A DNA stretch of 64,000 nt from Runella zeae DSM 19591 (GTDB lineage: Bacteria; Bacteroidota; Bacteroidia; Cytophagales; Spirosomataceae), in contig NZ_KE384038.1 of the NCBI RefSeq assembly GCF_000423565.1, positions 124,001-188,000 of the forward strand. The letters run 5' to 3'. The position numbers and the translations under genes were made by a program. The stretch's first letter is position 1. Each line of letters starts with the position of its first letter. Below the pieces are notes generated by a model, which saw only the letters and a list, made by a program, of their open reading frames with translations, ran no database searches and was not told the origin of the DNA. Shown piece after piece: positions 18,501 through 25,337 of the stretch.

Positions 18501-18748
18501 ACAACAACGAAGGGCGCACATCAGATTATTTTATTGTCAACACTTCTTATTTCAAAATGCGCAACATCCAACTTGGCTACAACATCAACCCTAAAGGGGT
18601 ATTTAGCCGCCTTCGGGTATTTGGGATGGCCGAAAATCTATTTTGGTTCAAAAGTAAAAGTTACTTAAGCCCTGACCCTGAGCGTATTGATCTTGGGCCA
18701 GTACCGATCCCCAAAACTTTTACCTTCGGTGTAAATGCGTCGTTTTAA
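15587..18748 (+). CDS. susC: SusC-like TonB-dependent outer-membrane transporter (fructan)
   Basis: A TonB-dependent transporter of about 1053 residues. After a signal peptide ending VVVAQ comes a carboxypeptidase-regulatory-like domain (VVTGTVTGDDNNEPLVGASI). Next is a plug domain with MQALQGRVPGLYI and NNDPLYVIDGIPTV, then a long beta-barrel ending in aromatic F (FGVNASF). The open frame extends further upstream inside the kinase gene. The start at 15587 is chosen because its ATG overlaps the kinase stop; ATG at 15611 would give the neatest signal peptide. SusC proteins import oligosaccharides held by a partner SusD lipoprotein, here encoded directly downstream. Fructan specificity comes from context only. 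Confidence 0.92.
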   Translation: MNTKNLYLMKYYLLGLAVWLLSLQVVVAQRVVTGTVTGDDNNEPLVGASILIAGTTIGTTANGDGKFSLSVPDNATTLKVSFIGYTTKEVVITSTNNVTVSLAPGGALGEVVVVGYTTQRKEDLTGSVAVVELKPIKNNSSGNPMQALQGRVPGLYIERDGSPNGSNNRILIRGANTLGNNDPLYVIDGIPTVRPEVFQNMNPANIESIQVLKDASAESIYGARASNGVIIVTTKNGGNTNGKIEFQFNSSISAQSEKAMRFKMLNAVDRGRALWQASVNDGQDPAAGYGEIYDFDWNKNFANPILNKVTIKPFVGGDPNTPVGDTDWQNVMYKTGIVTRNDLTASYGNKTSSLEINIGHLKNTGMLRFTNYDRLSGSISAMTRAFNDKVKFGINLRIADSNETLTATDLGGATTTSLAVTLAPTIPVYQKDGVTYAGASGAGYSDRNNPLHMQDIAKWNNASRLSSFGNIFVEVELLKNLFFKSNLGVDDARFLNKIITPTFSEGAFNRTTNSLFFDQNHYLSTTWSNTLRYSLDLDSKNHFKFLVGTEYIKTNLDFQTTKKEGFALQTEAYFTLNAGTGNTTVTGGSTGHRLLSQFARVDYTFNDKYLAAVTVRRDGSSRFGADNRYGIFPAASFGWRIDQEEFMKNNTLFSELKARIGVGRVGNQQIGDLARFGLFDTRYGTTQAQLVGGFWEQYMNIGTAYSLSGANSGTLPSGFVQTQAANSALKWETTDEINVGTDFAILNNKIFGSFDYFTRRTTGILITPPVASALGEGQSKAVNGASKSNKGWEFVLGYRGAGFGDLKYNIVTNFTHFRDKITELPENVRPAYPGNLVNTIIGHSQFDIFGYKTNGLFQSQSEVDAAPAQVGAAPGRIRYVDINNDNRIDDLDRTWIGTTLPALEYGVRVDMSYKKFDLSIFGSGVAGREGFDVYTLFNNLMKGRENVGPGVFDAWTLQNTDTRVPALTLKDNNNEGRTSDYFIVNTSYFKMRNIQLGYNINPKGVFSRLRVFGMAENLFWFKSKSYLSPDPERIDLGPVPIPKTFTFGVNASF

Positions 18749-18768
18749 TGCATCAAAATTTTCTAAAC

Positions 18769-20475
18769 ATGAAAAAGAACATATTATCTACTATATTTAT
18801 TTCGGGGGTTTTGGCTTTTAGTTCGTGCGAAAATGCCCTCGACTATACTCCAACGGGTGTGCTATCGTCTTCGGATCTTACCTCTCCTACGGCAATTGAC
18901 GGTCTGGTGACGGCGGCTTATGCTGCTATCGGCAATGGCGATATGATAGGCCCTATCTACAGCATGTGGGCGTATGGGAGTGTACGCTCCGACGATAGCT
19001 ACAAAGGCGGAGGGGGTACTGGAGACGTAGGGGAAGTAGATGCCCTTGAGCATTATAATTTGGTAACTCCTACCATGGGCTCTTTTGTGACACGTACTTG
19101 GCAAAATCTCTTTAAGTCTATTTCTCGTTGTAATGTAGCTTTGCGCGCGGTCAATACGCTCAATGAAACTACTTTTCCTAATAAAAAAATACGCTTGGCC
19201 GAGTTAAGATTTTTGAGAGCACATAGCTATTTTACTATGAAATTGCTTTACAAAAATATTCCCATTTTTGATGAAACTGCCACAGAAGCAGATATTTTGA
19301 AAACCTCAAACAATCTCTCCAATGAGGAATCGTGGAATAAAATTGCCGCCGATTTTCAGTTTGCCATTGACAATCTGCCCACGAGCCAAACCGAAATCGG
19401 AAGAGCTAATAAATGGGCAGCGCAGGCGTATTTGGCAAAAGTAAGGCTATACCAAGCTTATGAGCAAGACAATCAGCACAAAGTAATCAATATCAACAAA
19501 GGAAGATTGCAAGAAGTAATAACCCTTACCCAAGCCGTGATTGCATCGGGCAAGTATAGTTTGAGCAAAGATATTGCGGATAACTTTCTGCCCGAAACCG
19601 AAAATGGCCCCGAATCGATTTTTGCCATTCAGTTTACTATCAATGACGGTACTACTGCTGGGCGAATGAGCTACGAAGATGGCCTCAATTACCCTCACGG
19701 TGCCCCTCAATATGGATGTTGTGGGTTTCATGCAGGGAGTCAAAATCTCGTCAATGCCCATACTACCAATGAAAATGGCTTGCCCAATTTTGATACATTT
19801 AATGACAAACCTGCTGATCTGACTACCCAAACCGTAGATGCACGCCTTGACCATACCGTCGGGATTGATGGGCATGTTTATAAATACGACAACACAAGAT
19901 TGTTTAGTAATAGCTGGGTACGCGACCCCGGAGTCTACGGGAATTTCCATACGATGCGCTTTCAGCAATTGGCTACGAGTGGGTCGTATTTCAAGCTTGG
20001 GCCTTTTATGGGAACCGCCAAAAACTACGATATACTTCGTTATGATGATGTTTTGTTGATGCAAGCGGAAGCTTATATTCAGCTTGGGCAGCCTGCCAAT
20101 GCTCTTCCGCTTATCAATCAAATTCGAGAAAGGGCTGCCGCGAGTACAGGGCGTCTCAAAAAACTCGACGGCACTTTTGCTTCCAAGTACAATGTAAAGC
20201 CTTATCCGGCTACGGGTTGGACGCAAGAATTTGCATTCAAAGCGCTTCAGTGGGAGCGGCGTTTGGAGTTTGCTACTGAAGGGTCGCGTTTCTTTGACTT
20301 AGTGCGCTGGGGAATTGCCGAGCAAACCCTCAATGCCTATATTGCCAAAGAAAAAATCAGTCGTACCTTTTTGGCTACAGCTAAGTTTACGGCAGGTCGT
20401 GATGAGTACTTGCCTATTCCTCAGGCCGAAATTACGTTTACCAATGGGTTATATAAACAAAATCCAGGTTATTAA
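18769..20475 (+). CDS. susD: SusD/RagB-like surface glycan-binding lipoprotein (fructan)
   Basis: A lipoprotein of about 568 residues. The signal peptide ends in a lipobox (AFSSC) with cysteine near residue 20, followed by an acidic stretch. Features of the family are the TPR-like helices (LRAHSYFTMKLLY), and the C-terminal part with YDDVLLMQAEAY, LPLINQIRERA and WERRLEFATEGSRFFDLVRWG. SusD caps the SusC barrel and captures oligosaccharide. An in-frame ATG at 18748 overlaps the SusC stop, but ATG at 18769 gives the proper signal peptide. A terminator-like hairpin follows. Confidence 0.92.
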   Translation: MKKNILSTIFISGVLAFSSCENALDYTPTGVLSSSDLTSPTAIDGLVTAAYAAIGNGDMIGPIYSMWAYGSVRSDDSYKGGGGTGDVGEVDALEHYNLVTPTMGSFVTRTWQNLFKSISRCNVALRAVNTLNETTFPNKKIRLAELRFLRAHSYFTMKLLYKNIPIFDETATEADILKTSNNLSNEESWNKIAADFQFAIDNLPTSQTEIGRANKWAAQAYLAKVRLYQAYEQDNQHKVININKGRLQEVITLTQAVIASGKYSLSKDIADNFLPETENGPESIFAIQFTINDGTTAGRMSYEDGLNYPHGAPQYGCCGFHAGSQNLVNAHTTNENGLPNFDTFNDKPADLTTQTVDARLDHTVGIDGHVYKYDNTRLFSNSWVRDPGVYGNFHTMRFQQLATSGSYFKLGPFMGTAKNYDILRYDDVLLMQAEAYIQLGQPANALPLINQIRERAAASTGRLKKLDGTFASKYNVKPYPATGWTQEFAFKALQWERRLEFATEGSRFFDLVRWGIAEQTLNAYIAKEKISRTFLATAKFTAGRDEYLPIPQAEITFTNGLYKQNPGY

Positions 20476-20499
20476 GTCAAATTCATAACCAGCTAAAAT

Positions 20500-20543
20500 G
20501 AATGGTCGCAGTTAAAATCGATAGCGGCCATTCTTATCTTTAT
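20500..20543 (+). terminator. Hairpin between susD and the GH32 gene
   Basis: GAATGGTCGC (20500-20509) pairs with GCGGCCATTC (20524-20533), ten pairs including one G-U, followed by a T-rich stretch (TTATCTTTAT). It may be a partial terminator or attenuator that lowers GH32 expression relative to susCD. Confidence 0.5.
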
Positions 20544-20565
20544 CATATATTGAAGCCAATACATT

Positions 20566-22068
20566 ATGAAAAAAACGTTAATCATAGGCGCATTTGTTCT
20601 TAAGTCAATACTTGGAATTGCTCAATCACAGCCTCACGAAGTATATCGTCCCGTTTATCACTATACGCCACCCAAAAACTGGGTAAATGACCCAAACGGC
20701 TTGGTGTATCTTGATGGCGAATACCATTTGTTTTATCAATACAATCCTTTTGGCAATAAATGGGGACATATGAGTTGGGGACATGCCGTGAGCCATGACC
20801 TCAAAAATTGGCAAACATTACCGCTCGCGTTGCCCGAATTTGATAATCCTGATGGTACCAAAACCATGATTTTTTCGGGTTGTGCCGTCGTTGATAGTCT
20901 CAATACCTCTGGTTTTTTTGAGAAAGGTTTTAAGAAAGGAATGGTGGCGATTTTTACGTCGCATATCGAAGGCAAAGCCCAGCACCAAAGCCTTGCTTAC
21001 AGCGCCGACAAAGGCCGAACTTGGAAGTTTTATGACAAAAATCCCGTGCTAGACTTGGGAATGAAAGATTTTAGAGACCCCAATGTGATTTGGTATCCCG
21101 ACAAAAAAGCGTGGATTATGACCGTTGTGAAGCCGCTTGAGCATACCGCACAGTTTTATGAATCTAAAGATTTGAAAAAATGGGCATTGCTGAGTGAGTT
21201 TGGCAAACAAGGAGATATGACCAAAATATGGGAGTGTCCATCGCTTACCAAAGTACCAGTAGAAGGTAGCAAAGAATCAAAATGGGTTTTGATGATTTCG
21301 AGCGGGCATCGACAAAAAAACTATTTAGCGATGCAGTATTTTGTAGGAGATTTTGATGGGAAAACGTTTACTCCCCAAAAACAAAAAGACATTCTGTATG
21401 TAGATGAAGGCAAGGATTTTTATGCGGCGATTCCATTTTATAACCTGCCTAAGTCGCACAAGCCCATGATGATTGGGTGGGTGAATGATTGGGAATATGC
21501 AGGCGATATTCCGACAGGTGATGTCTGGCGTGGGGCATTTTCGGTGGCGCGTGAGATGTCTCTCAAAAAAACATCTGAGGGATTTCGGCTGATTCAACAG
21601 CCCGTAAAACAACTAAAAAATAATCAAAAAGAGGTTTTTAGCATCCAAAATAAAACCATAACCGATTCTTACATTTTACCATTTAAAGGCGAAGTGTTTG
21701 ACTTGACGGTAGAGCTTCAAGTTGTGCAAGCAAAAATCTTGGCTTTGAATGTATTAGAAAGTGGAAGCGAAGCTACCACGCTGCGTTATGATGTGGCTAC
21801 TCAAGAGCTATCATTGGATCGTACGCGGTCTGGGCAAGTCGATTTTCATCCCCGATTTTCGAGTATTGAGCGCATCAAAGTACCCTTAAAAGATGGTAAG
21901 CTTAAATTGAGAATATTAGTCGATAAATCCATCCTTGAAGTCTTTGTACAAGATGGCGAACAAGTCCTTACAGAGTGGGTATTTCCGACCAAGCATGAGG
22001 GCGGCATCAGGTTTACTACGCAAGGAGGGATGGCTCAAATTAAGCACTTGGTGATAGGTGGGTTTTAG
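20566..22068 (+). CDS. GH32 fructan beta-fructosidase (levanase/inulinase type)
   Basis: A 500-residue exported glycoside hydrolase family 32 enzyme that would release fructose from levan, inulin or sucrose. The signal peptide covers about residues 1-19. The family's three acidic residues are visible: nucleophile D42 in WVNDPNG, transition-state stabiliser D171 in FRDPNV, and acid/base E223 in WECPSL. The five-bladed propeller (about 25-340) is followed by the usual beta-sandwich (about 350-500, with ILVDKSILEVFVQDGE). There is no lipobox, so it is probably periplasmic or secreted. Whether it cuts endo or exo, and levan or inulin, cannot be read from sequence. Confidence 0.93.
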   Translation: MKKTLIIGAFVLKSILGIAQSQPHEVYRPVYHYTPPKNWVNDPNGLVYLDGEYHLFYQYNPFGNKWGHMSWGHAVSHDLKNWQTLPLALPEFDNPDGTKTMIFSGCAVVDSLNTSGFFEKGFKKGMVAIFTSHIEGKAQHQSLAYSADKGRTWKFYDKNPVLDLGMKDFRDPNVIWYPDKKAWIMTVVKPLEHTAQFYESKDLKKWALLSEFGKQGDMTKIWECPSLTKVPVEGSKESKWVLMISSGHRQKNYLAMQYFVGDFDGKTFTPQKQKDILYVDEGKDFYAAIPFYNLPKSHKPMMIGWVNDWEYAGDIPTGDVWRGAFSVAREMSLKKTSEGFRLIQQPVKQLKNNQKEVFSIQNKTITDSYILPFKGEVFDLTVELQVVQAKILALNVLESGSEATTLRYDVATQELSLDRTRSGQVDFHPRFSSIERIKVPLKDGKLKLRILVDKSILEVFVQDGEQVLTEWVFPTKHEGGIRFTTQGGMAQIKHLVIGGF

Positions 22069-22086
22069 GGCACTTATACAAGCTTA

Positions 22087-22152
22087 GACTTCTCCGAAGT
22101 CCTTTGGTGTAAGGGAAAACTCATGCTACAAAGATTAAGCTTCTCCGAAGCT
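22087..22152 (+). repeat. Two CTTCTCCGAAG palindromes (REP-like)
   Basis: Two small palindromes stand 51 bp apart in the same orientation: GACTTCTCCGAAGTC at 22087-22101 and AGCTTCTCCGAAGCT at 22138-22152. The core CTT-CTCCG-AAG is constant, while the outer stem bases differ between copies and remain paired. The same element occurs around the transposase at 50.8-51.0 kb. The surrounding 249-bp gap (22069-22317) also has a 6-bp hairpin at 22180-22199. Confidence 0.7.
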
Positions 22153-22264
22153 ATTCTTTCAAGGTAGCATTCTTATACTGCCTTGGAGAAACACAAGGCT
22201 TATAGCTAATAAGGCCGCAAAAAACAATTGACTTTGAGCAAGACTCAATATCTTCCATGAGGGT

Positions 22265-22296
22265 TTTGCAAACGTGTCAAGTTTAAATATAAATTG
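22265..22296 (+). promoter_or_regulatory. Weak promoter candidate for the second PfkB kinase
   Basis: TTTG at 22265-22268 is followed after 19 bp by TATAAATTG at 22288-22296, which only partly matches TAnnTTTG. The spacing is right but the -7 box is poor, so this is a weak candidate. Confidence 0.3.
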
Positions 22297-22317
22297 CGGA
22301 AATCTTTCCTATAACCT

Positions 22318-23250
22318 ATGATACCTAAAAAATACGCCCTCGTCGCGGTGGGAGAACTGCTCGCTGACTTGATTGGAACAGAATTTACGCAAAATCTGTC
22401 GGATACCGAAACTTTCAGGAGATTTCAGGGTGGAAGCCCCGCAAACTTGGCTGCTAATATGGCTCGCCTAGGCAATTCTACAGCTCTGGTAGCCTGTGTA
22501 GGCAACGATAATTTGGGTGCTTACTTAACCCAAAAAGTGGCCGAAACAGGCGTGGATACTGCCTATATTGCCACCGATGGCGTGGCTCCTACGAGTATAG
22601 TGCTGGTATCGCGTACGAAAGGAACGCCCGATTTTATTGCCTATCGTACTGCCGACCGTATGATTCATCCTGTTCACATTACTGATGAGTTGCTGACAAA
22701 TGCTTCTTTCTTTCATACGACTTGTTTTGCGTTGAGTCAGGCACCTGCGCAAGATACCATAGTGGAGGCAGCACAAAGGGCCCAAGCCGCCGGATGTATT
22801 GTGAGCTTAGATGCAAACTATGCTCCTCAAATATGGCCCGACCGCTCCCAAGCGCAAAAAGTGATTGCCGATTATTGTAAAAATGGGGCTTTTGTCAAAT
22901 TGAGTGAAGATGATGCGGAGCGTATTTTTGGTGAACCACGTTCCAATTCCGAGATTATCAGTGCTTTTCATGGAATGGGTGCCCAGTTGGTCTGCCTGAC
23001 TTTGGGAGGAAAAGGAAGCATTGTTTCTTCTAATTTTGGAAAAGAATACGTCGAAATCGCCGGCCGCCCTATCGAAGTCAGAGATGCTACGGGGGCAGGA
23101 GATTCATATTGGGCGGGATTCTTGACGGCTTGGCTTGATGGCAAATCGCCCGCCGAATGTGCCCAAGCAGGAGCCAATATTGCGGCACTCAAAATAAGCA
23201 CGGTAGGGCCACTTCCTCCTAAGGTCGAAAGAGCTATTTTATATCAGTAG
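22318..23250 (+). CDS. Second PfkB-family sugar kinase
   Basis: A 310-residue ribokinase/PfkB-family kinase. Seen are GELLADLIGTEF at the N-terminus, the substrate motif FQGGSPANLAANMARLG, and the C-terminal DATGAGDSYWAGFL with catalytic D262. It is not close to the first kinase in sequence; its long lid region and SLDANYAPQIW resemble fructokinase or 2-keto-3-deoxygluconate kinase types. It follows the GH32 gene after 249 bp that contain two REP-like palindromes, so it may be a separate unit. Its place at the end of the fructan locus suggests a fructose kinase, but this is inferred. Confidence 0.82.
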   Translation: MIPKKYALVAVGELLADLIGTEFTQNLSDTETFRRFQGGSPANLAANMARLGNSTALVACVGNDNLGAYLTQKVAETGVDTAYIATDGVAPTSIVLVSRTKGTPDFIAYRTADRMIHPVHITDELLTNASFFHTTCFALSQAPAQDTIVEAAQRAQAAGCIVSLDANYAPQIWPDRSQAQKVIADYCKNGAFVKLSEDDAERIFGEPRSNSEIISAFHGMGAQLVCLTLGGKGSIVSSNFGKEYVEIAGRPIEVRDATGAGDSYWAGFLTAWLDGKSPAECAQAGANIAALKISTVGPLPPKVERAILYQ

Positions 23251-23255
23251 GAGAC

Positions 23256-24533
23256 TTATTGCTTGAGAGTTTCGTCGCCGGGCTGGTATTTGACATAGTA
23301 AAGTACCATCTCCATCATCTCTGATGTAGAGCTCCATCCGTACGATATATCGCGGGTAGGTTTGAAGGGATTGAGAGGATTGGCTTCCGTATTATCATAT
23401 TCGGCTTCGGCGATGATGACCGACCCTTTCGGAATAGGAAGTAAAGTAGAAAACTGATAGGTCATTTGCCAATTAAAATCCCAATTATCAATTTTTATCA
23501 AAGGCACCAAATCTCCATCAGGGGTAATGGCAAATGCCTTAAATGACTTGCCCAGCCAATGCATATGAGGCAGTACCGAAATCGCCGAAATATCTTCTTG
23601 AATCGGGCCTTTGCTCATGTAAAATTTGGGTTGGGCATTGGCCTGAATATAAAAAGGAGGATTGGTAATGTCTTCTTCATAAAAAATCATAGACTGAATC
23701 TCGCGTTTGACGGGCGCTTTGGCAAAATAAAGATTGACCGTCGATTGGTCGGTTTGTATTTTTGAAGAAGGAGAATAGTGAATATTGAGCACTAAGTTGG
23801 CGCGAGCTGGTATCTTTTTGGCAACTCCCGTCGGAAACTGTATGCGGTCATTGCCAGGCACCCATCCATATAAAAATTGGTCAGCCATCGGTATTTTCTG
23901 AAATTCTACCAGCCGAGGGTCAGAAGCTTCCATTCCTTCTAAGCCGCTCATACGCCCGCTTGTATCTATCATCACTCTACTATGATGAACTACTTTGCGA
24001 TTGCCCGGTACAAACTCAATCGCCTCTACCATAACGTCTTTAGTGAGATGAGTCGGAATGTGAAAATACCTAAACTCTTCGATGCCTGTATTAGGAATCG
24101 TAAAAGCATTGGCCATTTTTAGGGTTAAGTCTGGCGTTCGGGAAGAGAGAGAAAGAGGGGTGTTTGGTAATGAAGGAGAAGCGTTTTTTTTCTTTTTCCC
24201 TTCCACACTTCCCTTATTTACCCATTGTTGGATAAGGCCAATCTGGATAGAATCCAATCCCCGTTGATTAGCGTAATGTTGAAAAGCTTTATCGGCAGGA
24301 AAAGGAGGCATGTATTTGATTTGAGTCACTTTGGCTACAAACTCAGAGCGTTTGGCTACGTCTTCGTAGGAAAGTAAACTAAAAGGGCCAATACCCCCCG
24401 GACGATGGCACATCACGCAGTTTTTGGCTATAATAGGCTGTATATGTTCGGTATAGGTGATTTTTTGTTGGGTAAACCCCAAAAACGCTATGCCAAATGT
24501 CAACCAAAATACAATGAAGAATTTCATGCCCAA
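23256..24533 (-). CDS. Cytochrome c / copper monooxygenase-like secreted protein
   Basis: A 425-residue exported protein. After a signal peptide (about 1-21) comes a heme c site C39-x-x-C42-H43 (NCVMCHRPGG) in a short cytochrome-like domain, with a methionine-containing YMPPFPAD segment as possible distal ligand. The rest resembles the copper type II ascorbate-dependent monooxygenase (PHM-like) fold: VVHHSRV and LPHMHWLGK supply candidate copper histidines, and SEMMEM a methionine ligand. The substrate is unknown. Its stop lies 5 bp from the converging kinase stop. It is separated by a 23-bp palindromic terminator from the upstream SusCD-type operon on the same strand. Confidence 0.72.
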   Translation of the reverse strand: MGMKFFIVFWLTFGIAFLGFTQQKITYTEHIQPIIAKNCVMCHRPGGIGPFSLLSYEDVAKRSEFVAKVTQIKYMPPFPADKAFQHYANQRGLDSIQIGLIQQWVNKGSVEGKKKKNASPSLPNTPLSLSSRTPDLTLKMANAFTIPNTGIEEFRYFHIPTHLTKDVMVEAIEFVPGNRKVVHHSRVMIDTSGRMSGLEGMEASDPRLVEFQKIPMADQFLYGWVPGNDRIQFPTGVAKKIPARANLVLNIHYSPSSKIQTDQSTVNLYFAKAPVKREIQSMIFYEEDITNPPFYIQANAQPKFYMSKGPIQEDISAISVLPHMHWLGKSFKAFAITPDGDLVPLIKIDNWDFNWQMTYQFSTLLPIPKGSVIIAEAEYDNTEANPLNPFKPTRDISYGWSSTSEMMEMVLYYVKYQPGDETLKQ

Positions 24534-24560
24534 AGGAGATTTAATAAAACAAAACTACAG

Positions 24561-24620
24561 ATTCTATCTTTAACAAAACAGGGCGAGCTTTCGCCCACCC
24601 TGTTTTGTTAAAGATAGAAT
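24561..24620 (-). terminator. 23-bp palindromic terminator after the second SusCD operon
   Basis: Positions 24561-24583 and 24598-24620 form a perfect 23-bp inverted repeat. A rival inner stem, GGGCGA-GCTT-TCGCCC (24581-24596), gives on the minus strand a GC-rich hairpin followed by TGTTTTGTT. It lies just after the lipoprotein stop codon and ends the SusC-SusD-lipoprotein transcript. Confidence 0.88.
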
Positions 24621-24625
24621 ACGAT

Positions 24626-25318
24626 TTAGTTGACACGTAAGGCCATAGAGCAGTTGGCACCTTGTACTTCGGTACATACCGAAGGGCTCCAGCTACGATA
24701 CACAAGACCTTTGTCGCTGGTCAATCTCCAAGTAAATGTAAACAAGTCTCCCGCCAATGCTTTTCCGTTGGTAGCTGTACGTCCTGCCAAGAAAGGAGCA
24801 GTAGCTGTACGTTTAGAAGCAGCACCAAAAACTTGGGTATCCGTTTTTCCGTCATATTTGAAAGTAGCGGCCTTATACAAATCGTAGATTTGAGTATAAG
24901 GAATACTAAACTTCACATCAGTACGAAGGGCAGGCCCATTGAGCGTAGTCAACAATTTGAGGCCGTGGTTGGCGGTAGTTGTCGAACCGTCGGCTGCTAA
25001 ATATGCTTCGGTAAAAGTGACATAAATATCAATTTTAGTGATATTTACTGTTTTGTCAATAGAATTCCAGCGGATTTGGGCATCTACTGGTGCTGTAGCC
25101 CACGCCGTCATAGTACGTGACAAAGCATCGGCTCCTCTATTGAGGGTAGCACTTGCCGCAAATGGCGTTTTCTGAGGTTGTCCATTTACAATAAACGTTC
25201 CAAAAGCGTTAGCATTTCCTTCTGGAGTGAGGTTGGGATCTAATTCGGGCTTCTCGCAGGCAAACATTACCACGAGAGCTGTTGATAAAAAAGAAGCTAG
25301 TATCTTCGTCGTTTTCAT
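24626..25318 (-). CDS. SusCD-associated lipoprotein of unknown function
   Basis: A 230-residue lipoprotein with lipobox MFAC (cysteine near residue 21) followed by EKPELDPN. The mature part is beta-rich with many Thr and Ala residues and no recognised domain. It is the last gene of a minus-strand operon SusC-SusD-lipoprotein, 19 bp after the SusD gene. By position it may be a surface accessory protein that binds the operon's substrate, like SusE/SusF-type proteins, though I see no sequence likeness to them. Confidence 0.7.
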   Translation of the reverse strand: MKTTKILASFLSTALVVMFACEKPELDPNLTPEGNANAFGTFIVNGQPQKTPFAASATLNRGADALSRTMTAWATAPVDAQIRWNSIDKTVNITKIDIYVTFTEAYLAADGSTTTANHGLKLLTTLNGPALRTDVKFSIPYTQIYDLYKAATFKYDGKTDTQVFGAASKRTATAPFLAGRTATNGKALAGDLFTFTWRLTSDKGLVYRSWSPSVCTEVQGANCSMALRVN

Positions 25319-25337
25319 ATTTCTCTCAGGTTTTAAA

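Noticed and set aside
19447-20226. 259-codon minus-strand frame inside susD
   Set aside because: Fully inside a clear SusD gene on the other strand; no start context or family.
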